From Mesostigma viride (taxonomy: Eukaryota; Streptophyta; Mesostigmatophyceae; Mesostigmatales; Mesostigmataceae): a DNA stretch of 64,000 nucleotides. Shown piece by piece: positions 1 through 10,633 of the stretch; positions within the stretch are counted from its first letter, which is position 1; each line of letters starts with the position of its first letter. Under the pieces are notes generated by a model, which saw nothing but the letters and a program-made list of their open reading frames with translations, searched no databases and was not told the origin of the DNA. A program made the position numbers and the translations under genes. The stretch is taken from assembly GCA_009746045.1 (NCBI GenBank), contig RPFO01000080.1:8619628-8683627 (forward strand). The letters are read 5' to 3'.

Positions 1-498
1 ATCAGCTGTGGCCCTACCACACGCGTAGGGAAGTCCTGACAGGCGGTCGACCGCGTGCCGTTCATCTACAGGCTGAAATCTACGTGGATTGGCATGAAGA
101 GTTAGCTTTCCCGCGAGGTAGTACATAACCAACTTGATCAGACAACCAGCATGCACGATCACCAAAAAAACTTCTCAATACATCATGTTGTAGGCTCGAG
201 CTTGGAGCAACACATGCAACTTAAAGTAAGTGCGACAACTGCTAAGTGAGACAAGGCACTATTCCTGGACGCATGGCGATCCAACGTCGTGTTAGTCCGT
301 TCACTGTAGGTTAATTAGTTCAAGTACTTCAGGTATCGATCAATCAGACAAGTACATCTCGGATGCCCTAGATTTCGATGGCCTGCGCTGTTTATCCCAT
401 TGATCTAGTCGGTGAAACAATGGGTTTTGGTTCTCAGCTAGTTCTCAAACTTTCGCACAAATCCTGGCAGAAGGAAGGTCGCGGGTCCGCGGAATAAC
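1..498. other. No gene recognised
   Basis: I see no convincing coding region, RNA gene or complete repeat here. The sequence is AT-moderate and ends in a run of AATTAATT units that belongs to the LINE tail annotated next. Confidence 0.5.
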
Positions 499-1575
499 GG
501 TAATTAATTAATTAATTGATTAAATAATTAATTAATTAATTAGGAACATAACTCCGTTGGGAGTATCTGTAGCACATAGCCCTTGAGAAGGGGCAGATGG
601 CCTATAATACATTCTAGGCTACTTCCTGCAATGGTGGGAATGTAAGCTACCCTTGCTCTAGGTGCACCAGGGCACCCGCACCCTCATGATCTATCACGCT
701 ATGCCCAGCTAAGGGGGAGCATGTCATGTGGGGGAAGATCATCATGGCTATACAAGAGCTAGGGCATGGCGTCTCGACAGAGAGCATCTCTCTGCACTGC
801 GTAGCATGGCTAAATTCTTAATGCAACATCCATGGGGGTCCCATTATAGGCATGGCTTGGCTAAATTCTGAAGGCATCATCCATGGAAGGCTTCCGTGAG
901 GATGGAAGGGAGGGTGGGGGCGGAAATGGATGGAGCCCAGATCTCGCCGTCGGAGCGCTGGAGAATTGAGTTGAGGACGGCACGCTGGAGTTGGGGGCGG
1001 GGGCAGCCGAACATCGTGCTGACGCCGTGCCAGCGACGGCCGTCGGGGACGATGAGGCGTTCGGTGGCGTGGAGATGGAGGCCGACAGATCATAAAGCGA
1101 GGCGTAGTCCCCCCAGAAGATGCAGTGCATAGCATCGTCCGGAGACATGTTGTTCCAGTCGTGATCATCGACCTGGAAAGGTTGGAGCCAAAAGCGCGGT
1201 TCCGAGGGGCGTGAAGACCCTCCTGTTTTGGCGGCTGAGCGGGCGCGTTTAGGGTCAGGCGATGCCGATGGCGAGGCATTGAGCCCGGGAGGCTGGGCGA
1301 CCACCAGCGCACGACTAGTGTCACCGCCGGCCTGCTGGAGCTGCATGGCGAAGCTGCAGCCTCAGCTGCCGCATTTTCATGGGCGAGCGCATCTGCCAAA
1401 CTGCCTTGCGTCGAGGGGCGTTTGCTCGTCATATATTGCGTAATAGATTCGGAAAATTATATCAGCGTGCGCGTCTTAGAAAGACGAAGCGATAGTGATA
1501 TTCACGGCTAAATTCGGTGCTCAAACGCGAAGCCACCGTAAGCCATGGCTACCTCGTGGCTCGTAATAACGGTAA
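499..1575 (-). mobile_element. ORF1-only LINE, copy 1 (internally deleted)
   Basis: Seen: read on the minus strand, this starts near 1575 with the same 5' UTR as the copy at 22,027 (CCACGAGGTAGCCATGGCT and the following ~120 bases). It continues into the start of the same ORF1 and ends near 500 with the same 3' UTR, a short CTCC/GGAG hairpin and a tail of AATTAATT units. Compared with the 1.96 kb copy, the middle and end of ORF1 are missing: the ORF1 sequence jumps straight into the 3' UTR near position 870. Both element ends are present, so this is an internal deletion and not a 5' truncation. It belongs to the same family as the copies at 22,027-23,984 and 21,210-31,232. Confidence 0.75.
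870..1432 (-). pseudogene. LINE ORF1 N-terminal fragment
   Basis: The ATG at 1432 and the first residues (MTSKRPSTQGSLADALAHEN) match the start of the ORF1 protein at 22,194-23,504. A frameshift follows: the matching sequence continues in a neighbouring frame, for example DDHDWNNMSPDDAM. The fragment covers only the region before the coiled coil, and the RNA-binding part has been deleted. It cannot make a working ORF1 protein. Confidence 0.7.
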
Positions 1576-2299
1576 GGCGACCAATAAGAATGCGGGAATG
1601 CGCCGCCGCGCGCGCCAGAGATAGCTGGAAAAGGGCTCGGGTACGCGACGCGACACGACACGACTGATTGGCAGTACTGTACGATCGATGGACGATGTTG
1701 GACGGAATTTCCGGTCAATCAGTGATGCGGACTTTGCATCTCACGATGTAGTCCATGGAAAAAATCCTGCCCTCAGCCGCTATAGACTCTCTGCAGCCCA
1801 TGTGTAGCGTGGGATCCAACTGACTGACTGCGTGACTGACATGGAAAAGAACCGTTGCATCGCTCGGTGCTGTGGCGAACTTATTCTTCGCCGTCGGATT
1901 GCACCGTGGATGAGCGTCGATGCTCATCGATGAATCCAACGCAAGCCATGTACGAAAAGAAGTAGAAAATAGCGCGCGGCGGATACCCGCGTTCCCGAGT
2001 TTGGTAAGTTATAGAATTTGTAGCGCGGCGACACCGCGTCATGAGCAGTCCGCAGGTCATAGTCCATATAGGCCGTAAGCCGTAGTCAAGTAGTCCGTAA
2101 GCTAGATTGGGCTCGCGGCCTCGCGGCCCTTGCAAGGCGAATCCAAAATACGGGGAAACTCTTGAAAATTTTCAGTTTCATACCTACGATTTAATTTTTG
2201 AGATTTTGATAGAGTTTGAGAATCGGGGACGATCTAGTCGGTTTTTCTGCCTACTCCTGGCGACAAGGTCAGCAAGCCTTACTGGGAATGGCTGCTTCA
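1576..2299. other. No gene recognised
   Basis: About 720 bases between two LINE copies. Short open frames exist on both strands, but none has a recognisable domain or splice context. I could not assign this stretch to a repeat family. Confidence 0.45.
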
Positions 2300-2315
2300 A
2301 GAACCGGAGGCGTAC

Positions 2316-3366
2316 TTGAAGGTGCAGTCACATGCATTGCAGCTACCTGCGCTGCGACGCCCAGGACTTCACCCAGATAGGCTACGCTGGCCTCAAGAGC
2401 CTCCTGCACGAGCGCAGACAGCTAGGCAGCCACAGCAGCTGCAGCATCCTCGCAGTCTGAGCGGCACCTCCCCCATTGGGTACGGACTCCATCCGAGCTG
2501 CAGCCTGCCACGGTGGCGGAGCAGCTGGCGCCCATGGCTGAGCAGCTCGCGCCGCCCGGCCTGAATGCGTCTGACGGCCCACTCAACACTCTCGAGGCCA
2601 AGGTCAACAACATTGAAGCCAGAGTTCAGCCGGCGCAGACTGCAGTTTACAACTACCAGCAAGAGCACATTGCATTGTCACCAAGGTTTCCGAGGCCACA
2701 ACCACTGTGCCCCCCGCCTTAACCAGGTGGAAGGCCGAGCCCAGCCATGCAAGGCACCGTGAAAGTTGAAACTTGAGGCAGTTGCTACCAAGGTAGACGC
2801 CCTGGCCCGCAGGTCCCCGAGATCGCCGAGCGAACGGCCACCATCGCTGCCCAACCTGCCGGTAGGGCTAGCGATGACCCCGATCGGCTCACGCCTCCTG
2901 GGCTGACCTGTTCAAGACTCGCCAGGCAACCTCTACCACCACCGCCATCACCACCAAGCTTCCAGGAGCTGGAAGACACGCGCCACGAGGCCGCTGACCG
3001 CGACCGTCGCCGCTGCCGGGTCATCCTCAGGCGCTTTGACATGCAGCCGGGGGGGACCCCATGCAGACTCTCTTCTCGACGAGCTGAAGAAACAGCTCTT
3101 GGCGGGCATGGAGCTGCCCGAGGTGTGACACTGCAGGGCGCCTACCGCCTGCCCCATCCATGGGACAAGGCTGGGCCCCCTCCAGTGGTCCTCACCTTCA
3201 GCAACATCGCAGCCCGAGTCGAGCAGCGCCGCGACCAGTGCGGTACGTGCCCGACTGCATCCGCCACAAGACGGCCAACCCCGAGAAGCCCCAAGTGTAC
3301 TGGCGGGGCGGGGACCTTCAATGTCAACAAGAAACTGTGGAAGCCCCCACGGGCTTCCCCGGGATA
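2316..3366 (+). pseudogene. LINE ORF1 remnant (coiled coil + RNA-binding core)
   Basis: Frames change several times, but the order of motifs matches the ORF1 protein at 22,194. A coiled-coil-like stretch (NTLEAKVNNIEARVQ) comes first, then a WADLFKTRQATSTTTAITTK segment, then a CRVILRRFD strand and a GPPPVVLTF strand. A C-terminal YWRGG / FNVNKKLWKPPRASPG end runs to a stop near 3366. This is the layout of L1-type ORF1 proteins: coiled coil, RRM-like domain, C-terminal domain. It matters as an outgroup, because its C-terminal end shows which frame the ORF1-only family has lost. Many frameshifts make it a pseudogene. Confidence 0.65.
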
Positions 3367-3479
3367 GAGCACTCAAACGAGTTGTCTAGATGAGGCCAAT
3401 CGATTATATGGGATAGCTTAGGCATTACCCGCCCGACCTCTTTCTCCTTGACGGCTCTCGAGTCCTGTATCGGGACCGC

Positions 3480-4085
3480 GTCAAGTTGCTGGGTAGCTTA
3501 CTCCCCAGCTGCGAGGCCGATGTGGACCACCGCGAATCTCCCTCGCCTGGCACGCTTTACGCCAATACCGGGCCCTGTGGCGCAAGCCCTTGCATGGGCA
3601 AGCTAGAGAAACAAGACCTGTTTAATGTCCTGGTCCTCCAGCTGTTCTTACGTACGGGGCCGAGACGAGGACTCTCACTGCCGACCTTGCCAACAAGCTG
3701 GATGGCGCGGTCACCAACATGCTGCGGTCAATTTATCGTGGGATACGCTGCTCATGTCTGCAAGGAGGACTTGTATCTCGGCCTGCCACTTATCACCAGC
3801 ACCATCAAGCAGCGACGCCTGATGCTAGTTGGGCACTTAGCTTGCACCACTGACCAGGTAGACACCTCACGCGGGGCCCCTCTGCCGGGCTGCGCCCCCG
3901 CCCATGCAGCCGGGCCGCCGGGCACCACCTCACGTGGGCTGGGCCCAGCCAGGTTAGATGCCGCATGCAAGGCCCGCACCTTCAAAGAACAGCTCGTAGA
4001 GGACATGGGGGGCCTAGGCCTCTTGGTGATTTGGAAAAAGATGATGCATGGACAAGGCCATGTGGGCCCAGGTCATAGAGGATAA
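3480..4085 (+). pseudogene. LINE reverse transcriptase C-terminal remnant
   Basis: Pieces of the conserved region after the RT fingers and palm are visible. They include LLGSLLPSCEADVDH, KLEKQDLF, EDLYLGLPLITSTIKQRR, LVGHLACTTDQVDTS and FKEQLVEDMGGLGL. The same motifs, better kept, occur at 48,600-49,100 and 56,276-57,225. No catalytic YADD remains in this copy, and the frame breaks at least twice. The 3' UTR follows directly. Confidence 0.65.
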
Positions 4086-4345
4086 CAACCCCCCTGCAGT
4101 GGGGAAGGAGCGTGTTTGCACACGTGGACGGCACGCTGGACAATACCCCTAGGGTCGCGGGCACCGTAGATCTATAGTAGGACTGTTTTGTAGATAGCTT
4201 GTAGATAGCTTGTAGATAGCTTAGACCGGTAGGATTGCGTGTAGTAACCCCCCCATCCATCCATCCATCCATCCATCGGGGTTAATGCTCCGTGACTCCC
4301 CAACGGGAGCACGAGTTTAATTATTTGATTAATTAATTAGGCATT

Positions 4346-4674
4346 ACAGCACTTGAAATGAACTTAGCGCACAACGTTAATATAGTACCTTCAATTAGCT
4401 CTGGCCACCACCTTGTGGCCATCAGCTTGCGCCTTAGCCGACGTCTTGAGGCCACGTCACCTTCGTAGCATAAGCCGTATGTGTCAGCCTACCTATGGTA
4501 GTGCATGGCTGCATTGCACGCATGCACAGTGTTGCAGCGCCCCCGGCTGCACCAATGATGCTGTGGAGAGAGCGCTCTGTGGCCTGCCCACTTGCGGCAG
4601 TGAGAGAAGCTAGGGCCGCGCCCTCCCTCCTCGTTGTGTGTGTAGGGTTGAAGGTTCCTTTACTCTGTATTGGC
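4346..4674. other. No gene recognised
   Basis: I see no coding evidence in this short stretch between LINE 3' ends. It could be the 3' UTR of the orphan LINE end that follows, but the similarity to the 50.6 kb copy is weak. Confidence 0.35.
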
Positions 4675-4717
4675 ACCCGCGTGACGCAGCCACGTGCTTA
4701 TTAATTAATTGATTAGT
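4675..4717 (+). repeat. Orphan LINE 3' end (hairpin plus tandem tail)
   Basis: A CGTGACGCAGCCACG hairpin is followed at once by TTATTAATTAATTGATTAG. The same arrangement (CACGTGAC-GCA-GTCACGTG, then TATTAA) closes the LINE copy at 50,640-50,670. It is best read as the end of a strongly truncated copy of that subfamily. Confidence 0.5.
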
Positions 4718-4903
4718 CTGTGAAAAAATGTTATCTTCTTGATCGAAACTTATGAGTTACGATCTGAGTGGCGTGTACACAATAGCTATCAAGACCATGT
4801 ACAATGCAGGCTGCATGTGCCCATGCGCATGACACGCAAGTGCTTACTTACTTAGGCTGTGCCCACTTCGACAGGGAACGGACGGTGAGCGACCTCTCCG
4901 ATT

Positions 4904-6030
4904 AAAATTGATATATAATAAATTATAACATGCCTCCGTTGGGAGATCATGTAGCACATTTTCCATGATGGATGGGTGGGTTGGAGGAAGCCGCGTAATC
5001 GAACTATCCTAACTCTAAGCTATCCGCTAGTCGATCTAGAAAATCCTAACTACACTACTCATCAAAACGCCTCCTCCTCTTGGGGGGAGGGGGCTTGCCC
5101 ACAGGTTCGGGCGTGTGCGCCTTGACAATCTTCTGCCACCGCGTCTTGTCCTGCATGGCAGTCCAAAGACGGGAGAGAGAGTGGATGCGGTTCTCAAACT
5201 GGGCTGGGACCACTAGGTCGTCCAGCAACATCTGGATGTAGTTCGTGACAGGTTTCCCTACCCTTTGGGGAATGCCCTTGGGGCCAGGCCAGGTCAGAAT
5301 GTGTCGCCCTGGCTGGCCAAGCCGCTGGGGGCCGGCCAGACCAAGGGCGGTGTGCCGGTGTCGACCTGGCTGGTGCGAGCAAGGTGCATGTCCTACAATT
5401 AAATGCTATCCTACGCTGCCTAATCTCGTCCGAAATACGAGGCATACCATGATACAAAGACTCTGATGACGGACGCTCGGAAAACCCTACGTTAAGGACC
5501 TGTCGGAGCATCCTGTAAACCGTGCCGTTGAGCCTAGCTGCCAGTTTGGGTGTGATTGTCCACGCCTCGGCGCCATGATACGTGAGCACCGTGAGGACGA
5601 GGACCTTGAAGAGCATGCGCTTGCGGTACCGGTGCACGTGCTCGCCCAGGCCCTTCGAGCGCCAGTAGGTGTTGAGCGAACGGAGCCTGGCCCAGGCCAG
5701 GCCGATGCGGGTGTCCACATCGTCTGCAGTGTCAGGAAGCCAACTCCCCAACAGCTTGAAGCGATCGCGGAACGGGACCTCCGTCCCGTCGAGCAGGCGC
5801 GGCGGCGGTGGTGTACTGGAGGCCCCAATCACCATCGCCTCAGTTTTGACAAGTTAATCTCCAACCCCACCGCCCGCGCCTCCAGGCCCAGACAGTCCAG
5901 CCAGGTCTGAATGTGCTCGGGGCTCGCGATGAGGGTGGTGTCATCCGCATAAATCAGGTTGGCAAAGCGGACCTCTCCGATCACTGCGCCAAAATCCCAC
6001 ATCGCCGTACCTTTAGTTCTTGAAAGCAAG
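4904..6030 (-). mobile_element. 5'-truncated LINE (RT subfamily with AATTT tail)
   Basis: Seen: on the minus strand it enters the RT domain near 6030 just before the catalytic motif, runs through the RT C-terminus and ends at 5055. A short 3' UTR follows, then a hairpin CTCCCAACGGAG and an AT-rich tail near 4905-4922. The last ~100 bases match the end of the LINE at 56,276-57,360. The 5' truncation inside RT is typical of LINE insertion by target-primed reverse transcription. Frameshifts show that it is dead. Confidence 0.8.
5055..6029 (-). pseudogene. LINE reverse transcriptase C-terminal half, frameshifted
   Basis: The minus-strand frame opens with FANLIYADDTTLIASPEHIQ, the palm motif with the catalytic YADD. 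It continues with FKLLGSWLPDTADDVDTRIG, LFKVLVLTVLTY, EAWTITPKLAARLNGT and RMLRQVLNVGFSERPSSES, and ends in PPPPKRRRRFDE before the stop at 5055-5057. At least two frame breaks separate these blocks, near 5830 and 5400. The protein is closely related to the copy at 56,276-57,225, where the same region is in a single frame. The upstream endonuclease and the first RT motifs are absent. Confidence 0.8.
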
Positions 6031-6350
6031 AAACAATTACCACAAACCTTACGGTAGTATTGTGCTCCAGCCCCAGCTCCCCAGCACTAGACTGTTCGTT
6101 TTGATTGATCAAGAACACCAGTGCAGGGCTGACAATGCCATTAAACTCTTACAATATTTGTAGTGAGAACCGTAAATATTTTGTCTGATATATTTTGAGC
6201 TACAGGAACTGGGTTTCCGATGGTCTGCACATGTATTCTAAGGTTATCCAACGAGCACACTCTGCTGCGGCAGTGCGGCCGTTTCCCGCTATAATAGAAC
6301 AAACCACGCTTGACTGGCGAAGCCGGCATGGTAGGTGCAACCAGCTGATA

Positions 6351-6396
6351 TTCAATCATTAATTGATTAATCTCGTGCTCCCATTGGGGCATTGAG
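6351..6396 (-). repeat. Orphan LINE 3' end
   Basis: AATCATTAATTGATTAATCTCGTGCTCCCATTGGGGCA is the reverse complement of the hairpin-plus-tail end (CCCC..GGGAGCACGAG, then TTAAT repeats) seen at 4290-4340 and 49,380-49,430. Almost nothing else of the element remains. Confidence 0.45.
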
Positions 6397-7410
6397 CTGA
6401 TAGGACAGTTCCAGCTGGCAGATAAGATAACAGCGGGCTCGACCTACCATGGTCCGGATTCTTCAGTTTTCTGGCCTGCGCTGGTTGTCTCATTTCAAGA
6501 TACTACTATTAAGTGAGACAACTATGAAAGCAGTCAGGACTTACTGAATATGTCAGAACCCCTGCTGCACAATGCGTACACGGATTAGGGCAATTTATCG
6601 CAGCAGCCGGGAAGGATGTTGCTACGCATCGCAACGATCCACACAGGGAAAGCTCCACCCAAGGCTAAAACTTGTCTCTACATCAAGCCCTTGTGGCTGT
6701 TCCTGACGACAGATCGGCATTTCAGCACATAGGGTGGCAAGTCCATGCCCAGTGGCACATGGGAAGGTCGCCCATCCATCATTTCACTTTGGTACTTTTC
6801 TTCGCCCTCTTCTCGGGTGCAGGCTTCGTCTTCAACCCAGTTTCCCCATTCACTGCCGCTGCCTTGGGCATGATGGTGGCTGACGTGGCCTTCTGCAGGG
6901 AGATCAAGCAAAGCGCAGCCAGCACAGTGGTCAGTCTCGTCATGTGGAGGCTAGTCAAGTGTTCCCCTTATAATTGTCTCATCTACCTTGCTCGTCCAGA
7001 GGAACAACGTGGCTGTGACGCTTTGTGCCTGCACGTTCAGAGTGGGCTGTGCGTCACCCACATGACAGGTGGGCCAGGTGCAGCTGGCCATCCCACATCC
7101 AACACACAGCGCGTGGACCCTCCACGGATGGACAAACTAACCCCCCAACCCGTTTGCAGAACGAAAATGCATCCTGGCAGGGCCAATAACCAAGACATCG
7201 TGCGCTTGCTGTCGAGCCGAATGGGTAGTGAGCATCGTGCGCTCTGCTTGTCCCTATACCAGACCACGCATTGAACACATAGCTCATTAATGATGCACAC
7301 GCTAGATCATGAAGTAACTTTTATGTGAGACAGCTACTCCTGTGGCTGCCCCTGTTGGGGGGGGCAGACCACGCATACGATGGGAGCATGAGTGCAAAGG
7401 CCTTAGCTTG

Positions 7411-7512
7411 GTGGCGGGTGGGGGCTGGTTGCTGGCCCTTACCTTGGTGGTGGGGGGGGGCTGGTTGCTGGCCCTTACCTTGGTGGCGGGCGGGGGCTGG
7501 TTGCTGGCGTGC
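7411..7512. repeat. Minisatellite, ~36 bp unit, about 3 copies
   Basis: A G-rich unit beginning GGGGGCTGGTTGCTGGC and including CCTTACCTTGGTGG recurs near 7424, 7458 and 7494 with small changes. It leaves all three frames open, which explains the overlapping glycine-, alanine- and tryptophan-rich open frames here. Confidence 0.6.
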
Positions 7513-7739
7513 GCAGCACGGGCCTCAGCAATCAACGCTGCATCACACGAGAGATCGCACACGGAAGAAGGGGAGGAACCGGCACACAGGGGAGGCGAGG
7601 ATGGAACCCGGGAGACAAAGGGGGCGAGGAAGGAACCAGCAGACAGGAGAGGCGAGGAAGGGAGGGGAGACACAAGCCATGAGGGGAGGGGGGAAGTGAG
7701 GCATGCGAAGCAACAAGGATGGTGGGACGATGTCATTGA

Positions 7740-7825
7740 ACAACCATATTTCTCCCTTAATCCTTATATTTCTCCATTATATTCCTTATATTTCTCCATT
7801 GTACTCCTTATATTTCTTCCTTATG
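7740..7825. repeat. Short T-rich tandem repeat
   Basis: The unit CCTTATATTTCTCCATT recurs three to four times with variation. It has no coding sense and no obvious regulatory role. Confidence 0.5.
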
Positions 7826-8511
7826 ATCGTAATCAAGGGGGTGACCTCAGTAGAGGACATCAGTCATGTCCATGGGGCAAGCAGCGCAGGCCTGGGATCT
7901 GGAAGATTCTAGACCATGAAAGCTCCTAAATTATATCAAACAGAAAAATAGCATTTCTATACTTCGACATTTTGCAGGCAGCCCGCAGGCCTACAAATAC
8001 TACCTTGCCCTTTCCTCCTCAGGGTGTCGCATGCGGTGCAAGGGAGGTGGCCACAGCATGCACAGGGAGTAAGACTCGATCACTAATAGTAATGTCTTAC
8101 GTTGAAAGTAGACTAGGAAACGACGGTATGCTTGCTTGACAACCATGCTGATTGACTGCCGGGCCATGCGGATTAATCGGCATGGTCTGCCCCTCTTCCG
8201 TCGGTACATACATTACAGATCATACTTCTCCAACATACATTCTACACCATACTTTTCAAGTGAGAAAGAGAACGTATGACGTTGGGATGGGGAGGGGACG
8301 TGGGGATGTACCGACACATCATGTGAGACTCGGCCCCCCCACAGGTCCCCCAAGCACGGTAGCTAGCAGAGACGAGGACAGCCGACAATGCACTTACTCT
8401 ACTGCTAGGAGGGCTTCAGCACCAACCGTAGTAAGAGAACGAAGCACCCAAGATCGCAAGAATTAAGAACAACGGCAGCTGTGCGGGAACAGCATCCCAG
8501 CCGCTGCTTAC

Positions 8512-8653
8512 CTTTCTGATGCTTCCATGCACGCGACAGCTCGTACAGCATATAGAAAAACCCAGCCACCATCATTGCCATGAGTGCTACGACATCGTGA
8601 GTCCATTCTATCGTTTGAAGGCCAAGGATAAAATTTCTTACGCGCGCCAACAT
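8512..8653 (-). CDS. Possible first exon of a small membrane protein
   Basis: On the minus strand an ATG at 8653 opens MLARVRNFILGLQTIEWTHD. A hydrophobic stretch follows (VVALMAMMVAGFFYMLYEL) with a basic SRAWKHQKG end. A good splice donor (AAAG, then GTAAGC) sits exactly after the basic end. The pattern of N-terminal region, one membrane helix and positive flank suits a small tail- or signal-anchored membrane protein. I could not find convincing downstream exons. A basic stretch with its own GTAAGA donor near 8095-8210 is a weak candidate. I do not recognise the family, and it could be a chance open frame. Confidence 0.25.
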
Positions 8654-9282
8654 TATGAAAATGCCTTCTCAGAAACAGGTTAAGTATGAGCCCTTCCCAT
8701 CAACCGGTATTCAGAATATTCGGCAGTCAGGATAGGACACGTATGGTAGGTGCCTGCACTTCATGGGTGAAGACCCACGTACCACCGTGAGTACCATATT
8801 GAATAGCGTGACATATTGACAGACGACGGAACACAATAGCTACTCTGATGAAGCAATAAATATTGCTGAAGACTCTATGGGAAAGATTTTTCGAAAACAG
8901 ACGATCCTGAATGTTCGACCATTTCATGCGTCCGTCGTCCAGCCCTGCGTGTTACATTTGAGACCATGATTGTGTAAAAGAATAAGCCAAAGCACATACG
9001 GCCGGGCCAAAAATTTCGTGCGAAAGAGCCATCGGCAATCGCCAAAAGGATACAATTCGTCACCAGGGATTCGCGTGCCGTCACCGATCACACTACTAAA
9101 CTGGCCCAAGGCGGCTTAACTTCGCAGGTCTGATGGGATGCGGTGTGTTCTGCCTGGTATGAACGAATCATGCCATTCCGGCAATTGACAACAAATATAA
9201 TCGCATAGGTAGATTCTGGAGTGCGTGAGGAAGCCTTGTGAGTTGTTAATGCCGCGCGGTGTCGCGCCGCGCCGCGCCTGGG

Positions 9283-9405
9283 CTGCCTGTACAAGTTTTT
9301 TTTCGGGGAAATGGGTATATTTTATTAGCCAGTTATGGACCAAAGAGGTGAGAGGGGAAATGAGTATCAGCGAATCCTAATGAAGGTGGGCACACACACG
9401 TGTGG
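9283..9405. repeat. Direct repeat, left copy
   Basis: From GCTGCCTGTACAAG through GGACCAAAGAGGTGAGAGG to GCGAATCCTAA, this segment is repeated at 9,927-10,063 with few differences. The right copy has about 30 extra bases near its start. The pair flanks the MITE at 9,525-9,830, so the region probably arose by a local duplication. Confidence 0.6.
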
Positions 9406-9524
9406 CGGTGACAGGTGAAAGGCTAATAGGGCGCGTTATTAGACCAGGGAAGCCATTGGACCTGAGTAATGTCGCCATGAGGCATACTGGTGAATACCTG
9501 ATTACGGCCCAGTAGATCATGAAA

Positions 9525-9830
9525 TACCGTAGTGGCTCTTATATGTGTACGCTTAATTATCGTACGAGGGCTTTTAGCGATTTTTGTTACGCGTACGGGG
9601 TTTTGGGGATTTTTTCTTAGTGTACGTAGGTATATCGTAATGAGGGTATATCGTAGGTATATTTGGGAGGGAGTACCCTAGGGACAACATATGGAAGCCC
9701 CTCATACGTATATCGTAGCATCTGAGGGTGATATCTTGGGATGTACGAGGCCGGAAGGAGGTTTTTTTTCGGCCTGTACGGGGTTGATTCGTACATAATT
9801 AGGCGTACTGATATAAGAGCCACTACGGTA
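9525..9830. mobile_element. MITE with 20 bp perfect inverted ends, TA target
   Basis: TACCGTAGTGGCTCTTATAT at 9525-9544 is matched exactly, inverted, at 9811-9830. Similarity continues inward with mismatches for about 45 bases (TACGC.TAATTAT..GTACGA). If the outer TA on each side is the duplicated target, the terminal repeats begin CCGTAGTGG, as in Tc1/mariner-type MITEs. The 306 bp body has no open frame of note. Confidence 0.7.
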
Positions 9831-9926
9831 GCTGGAGCGGGCTGGGCTTGTCGTTATTGGGCCCTGGGTCCCACACCCTGTGTTGTTCCTGAGCTAACAG
9901 CCAGTAGCGGCGCATAGCCGCATTCC

Positions 9927-10063
9927 AGCTGCCTGTACAAGTCAGTCAGAAATTTAGAATAAGTCAGATTTTAATTTTTTCGGGGAAATGGGTATATTTT
10001 TTATTAGCCAATTATGGACCAAAGAGGTGAGAGGGGAAATGAGTGTCAGCGAATCCTAAATGA
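9927..10063. repeat. Direct repeat, right copy
   Basis: Partner of 9,283-9,405. It shares CGGGGAAATGGGTATATTTT, ATGGACCAAAGAGGTGAGAG and GCGAATCCTAA in the same order and orientation. It carries an additional AGTCAGTCAGAAATTTAG insertion near its start. Confidence 0.6.
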
Positions 10064-10560
10064 GATGGTCAGATTTTAATTTTTCGTATGGTTGTTTCCA
10101 ACGAACTAATTAAGTTGAGGTTTCGTGGATTCGAAGGTAGTTAAGGTTGTTGTTTCTTGTAAGGACCTTTTGACATTATTCTTGTCAGAGTCTGGATGAC
10201 ATCCCGCAACTGCGCCAGACCAGCCATGCCATCCTCTCTCTGCCTGTCATGGCTGGTGGGTGCCGAGGTCAGCACGCTGCGGTTGACCGTCTTTTGGTGG
10301 CGCATGGCGCATGGCGCATGGCACGTATTTCGGACGGACACCAATCCCGCACCATGGCCCAGCGACAGCGCGGGCTATGGACGCCAACGCTTGTTTATCT
10401 GCAATGCTAAGTCGGACACCAGAATATACGTAGGCAGAATTTTCACGGGGGCAGAGGGCCCGTTATTATCTTCTCGATGCGTCTGCAGCGTTTTTGAAAT
10501 TCTCAACTAAGTCAGCCAATTTCAAAGGTTAGCATATACATAAGAAGGCCTCAAATTAAT
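10064..10560. other. No gene recognised; may hold upstream exons or promoter of the next gene
   Basis: The coding frame of the exon ending at 10,805 stays open back to roughly 10,550, so the true start or an upstream intron acceptor should lie near here. I could not choose a start codon or promoter. Confidence 0.35.
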
Positions 10561-10633
10561 AAGTTGTGGCATTGCACTTACTAGGATTCTGAATTGGCTT
10601 AAGAGAAACGAAAGAGGCTTTCCGGTACATTTT

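Larger units (their letters stand above)
2300..4345 (+). mobile_element. Decayed LINE with ORF1 and RT remnants, CCAT-containing 3' UTR
   Basis: Seen: a plus-strand element with an ORF1 remnant (2316-3366), an RT C-terminal remnant (3480-4085) and a 3' UTR with repeated TAGATAGCTTG units. These are followed by a CCAT run (about 4254-4278), a CTCCCCAACGGGAG hairpin and a TTAATTAATTAG tail near 4320-4340. The LINE copies at 47.2, 49.4 and 31.5 kb share this 3' UTR. The endonuclease and most of the RT domain are missing, so it is inactive. This subfamily is the likely source of the huge CCAT arrays further right. Confidence 0.7.
6397..8404. other. Non-coding stretch with small repeats, no gene recognised
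   Basis: Several open frames exist, including 6672-7274 on the + strand, but none has a known domain, a plausible intron or biased composition. About 90 bases at 6420-6510 resemble 28,540-28,640 inside the CACTA element (shared GCTCGA..TACCATGGTCCGGATTCT), so part of the region is old repeat. Two small tandem repeats are annotated separately. Confidence 0.4.

Noticed and set aside
6672-7274. 200-codon open frame on the + strand
   Set aside because: No domain, no codon or splice support, and a mirrored frame of similar quality on the other strand. Treated as chance.
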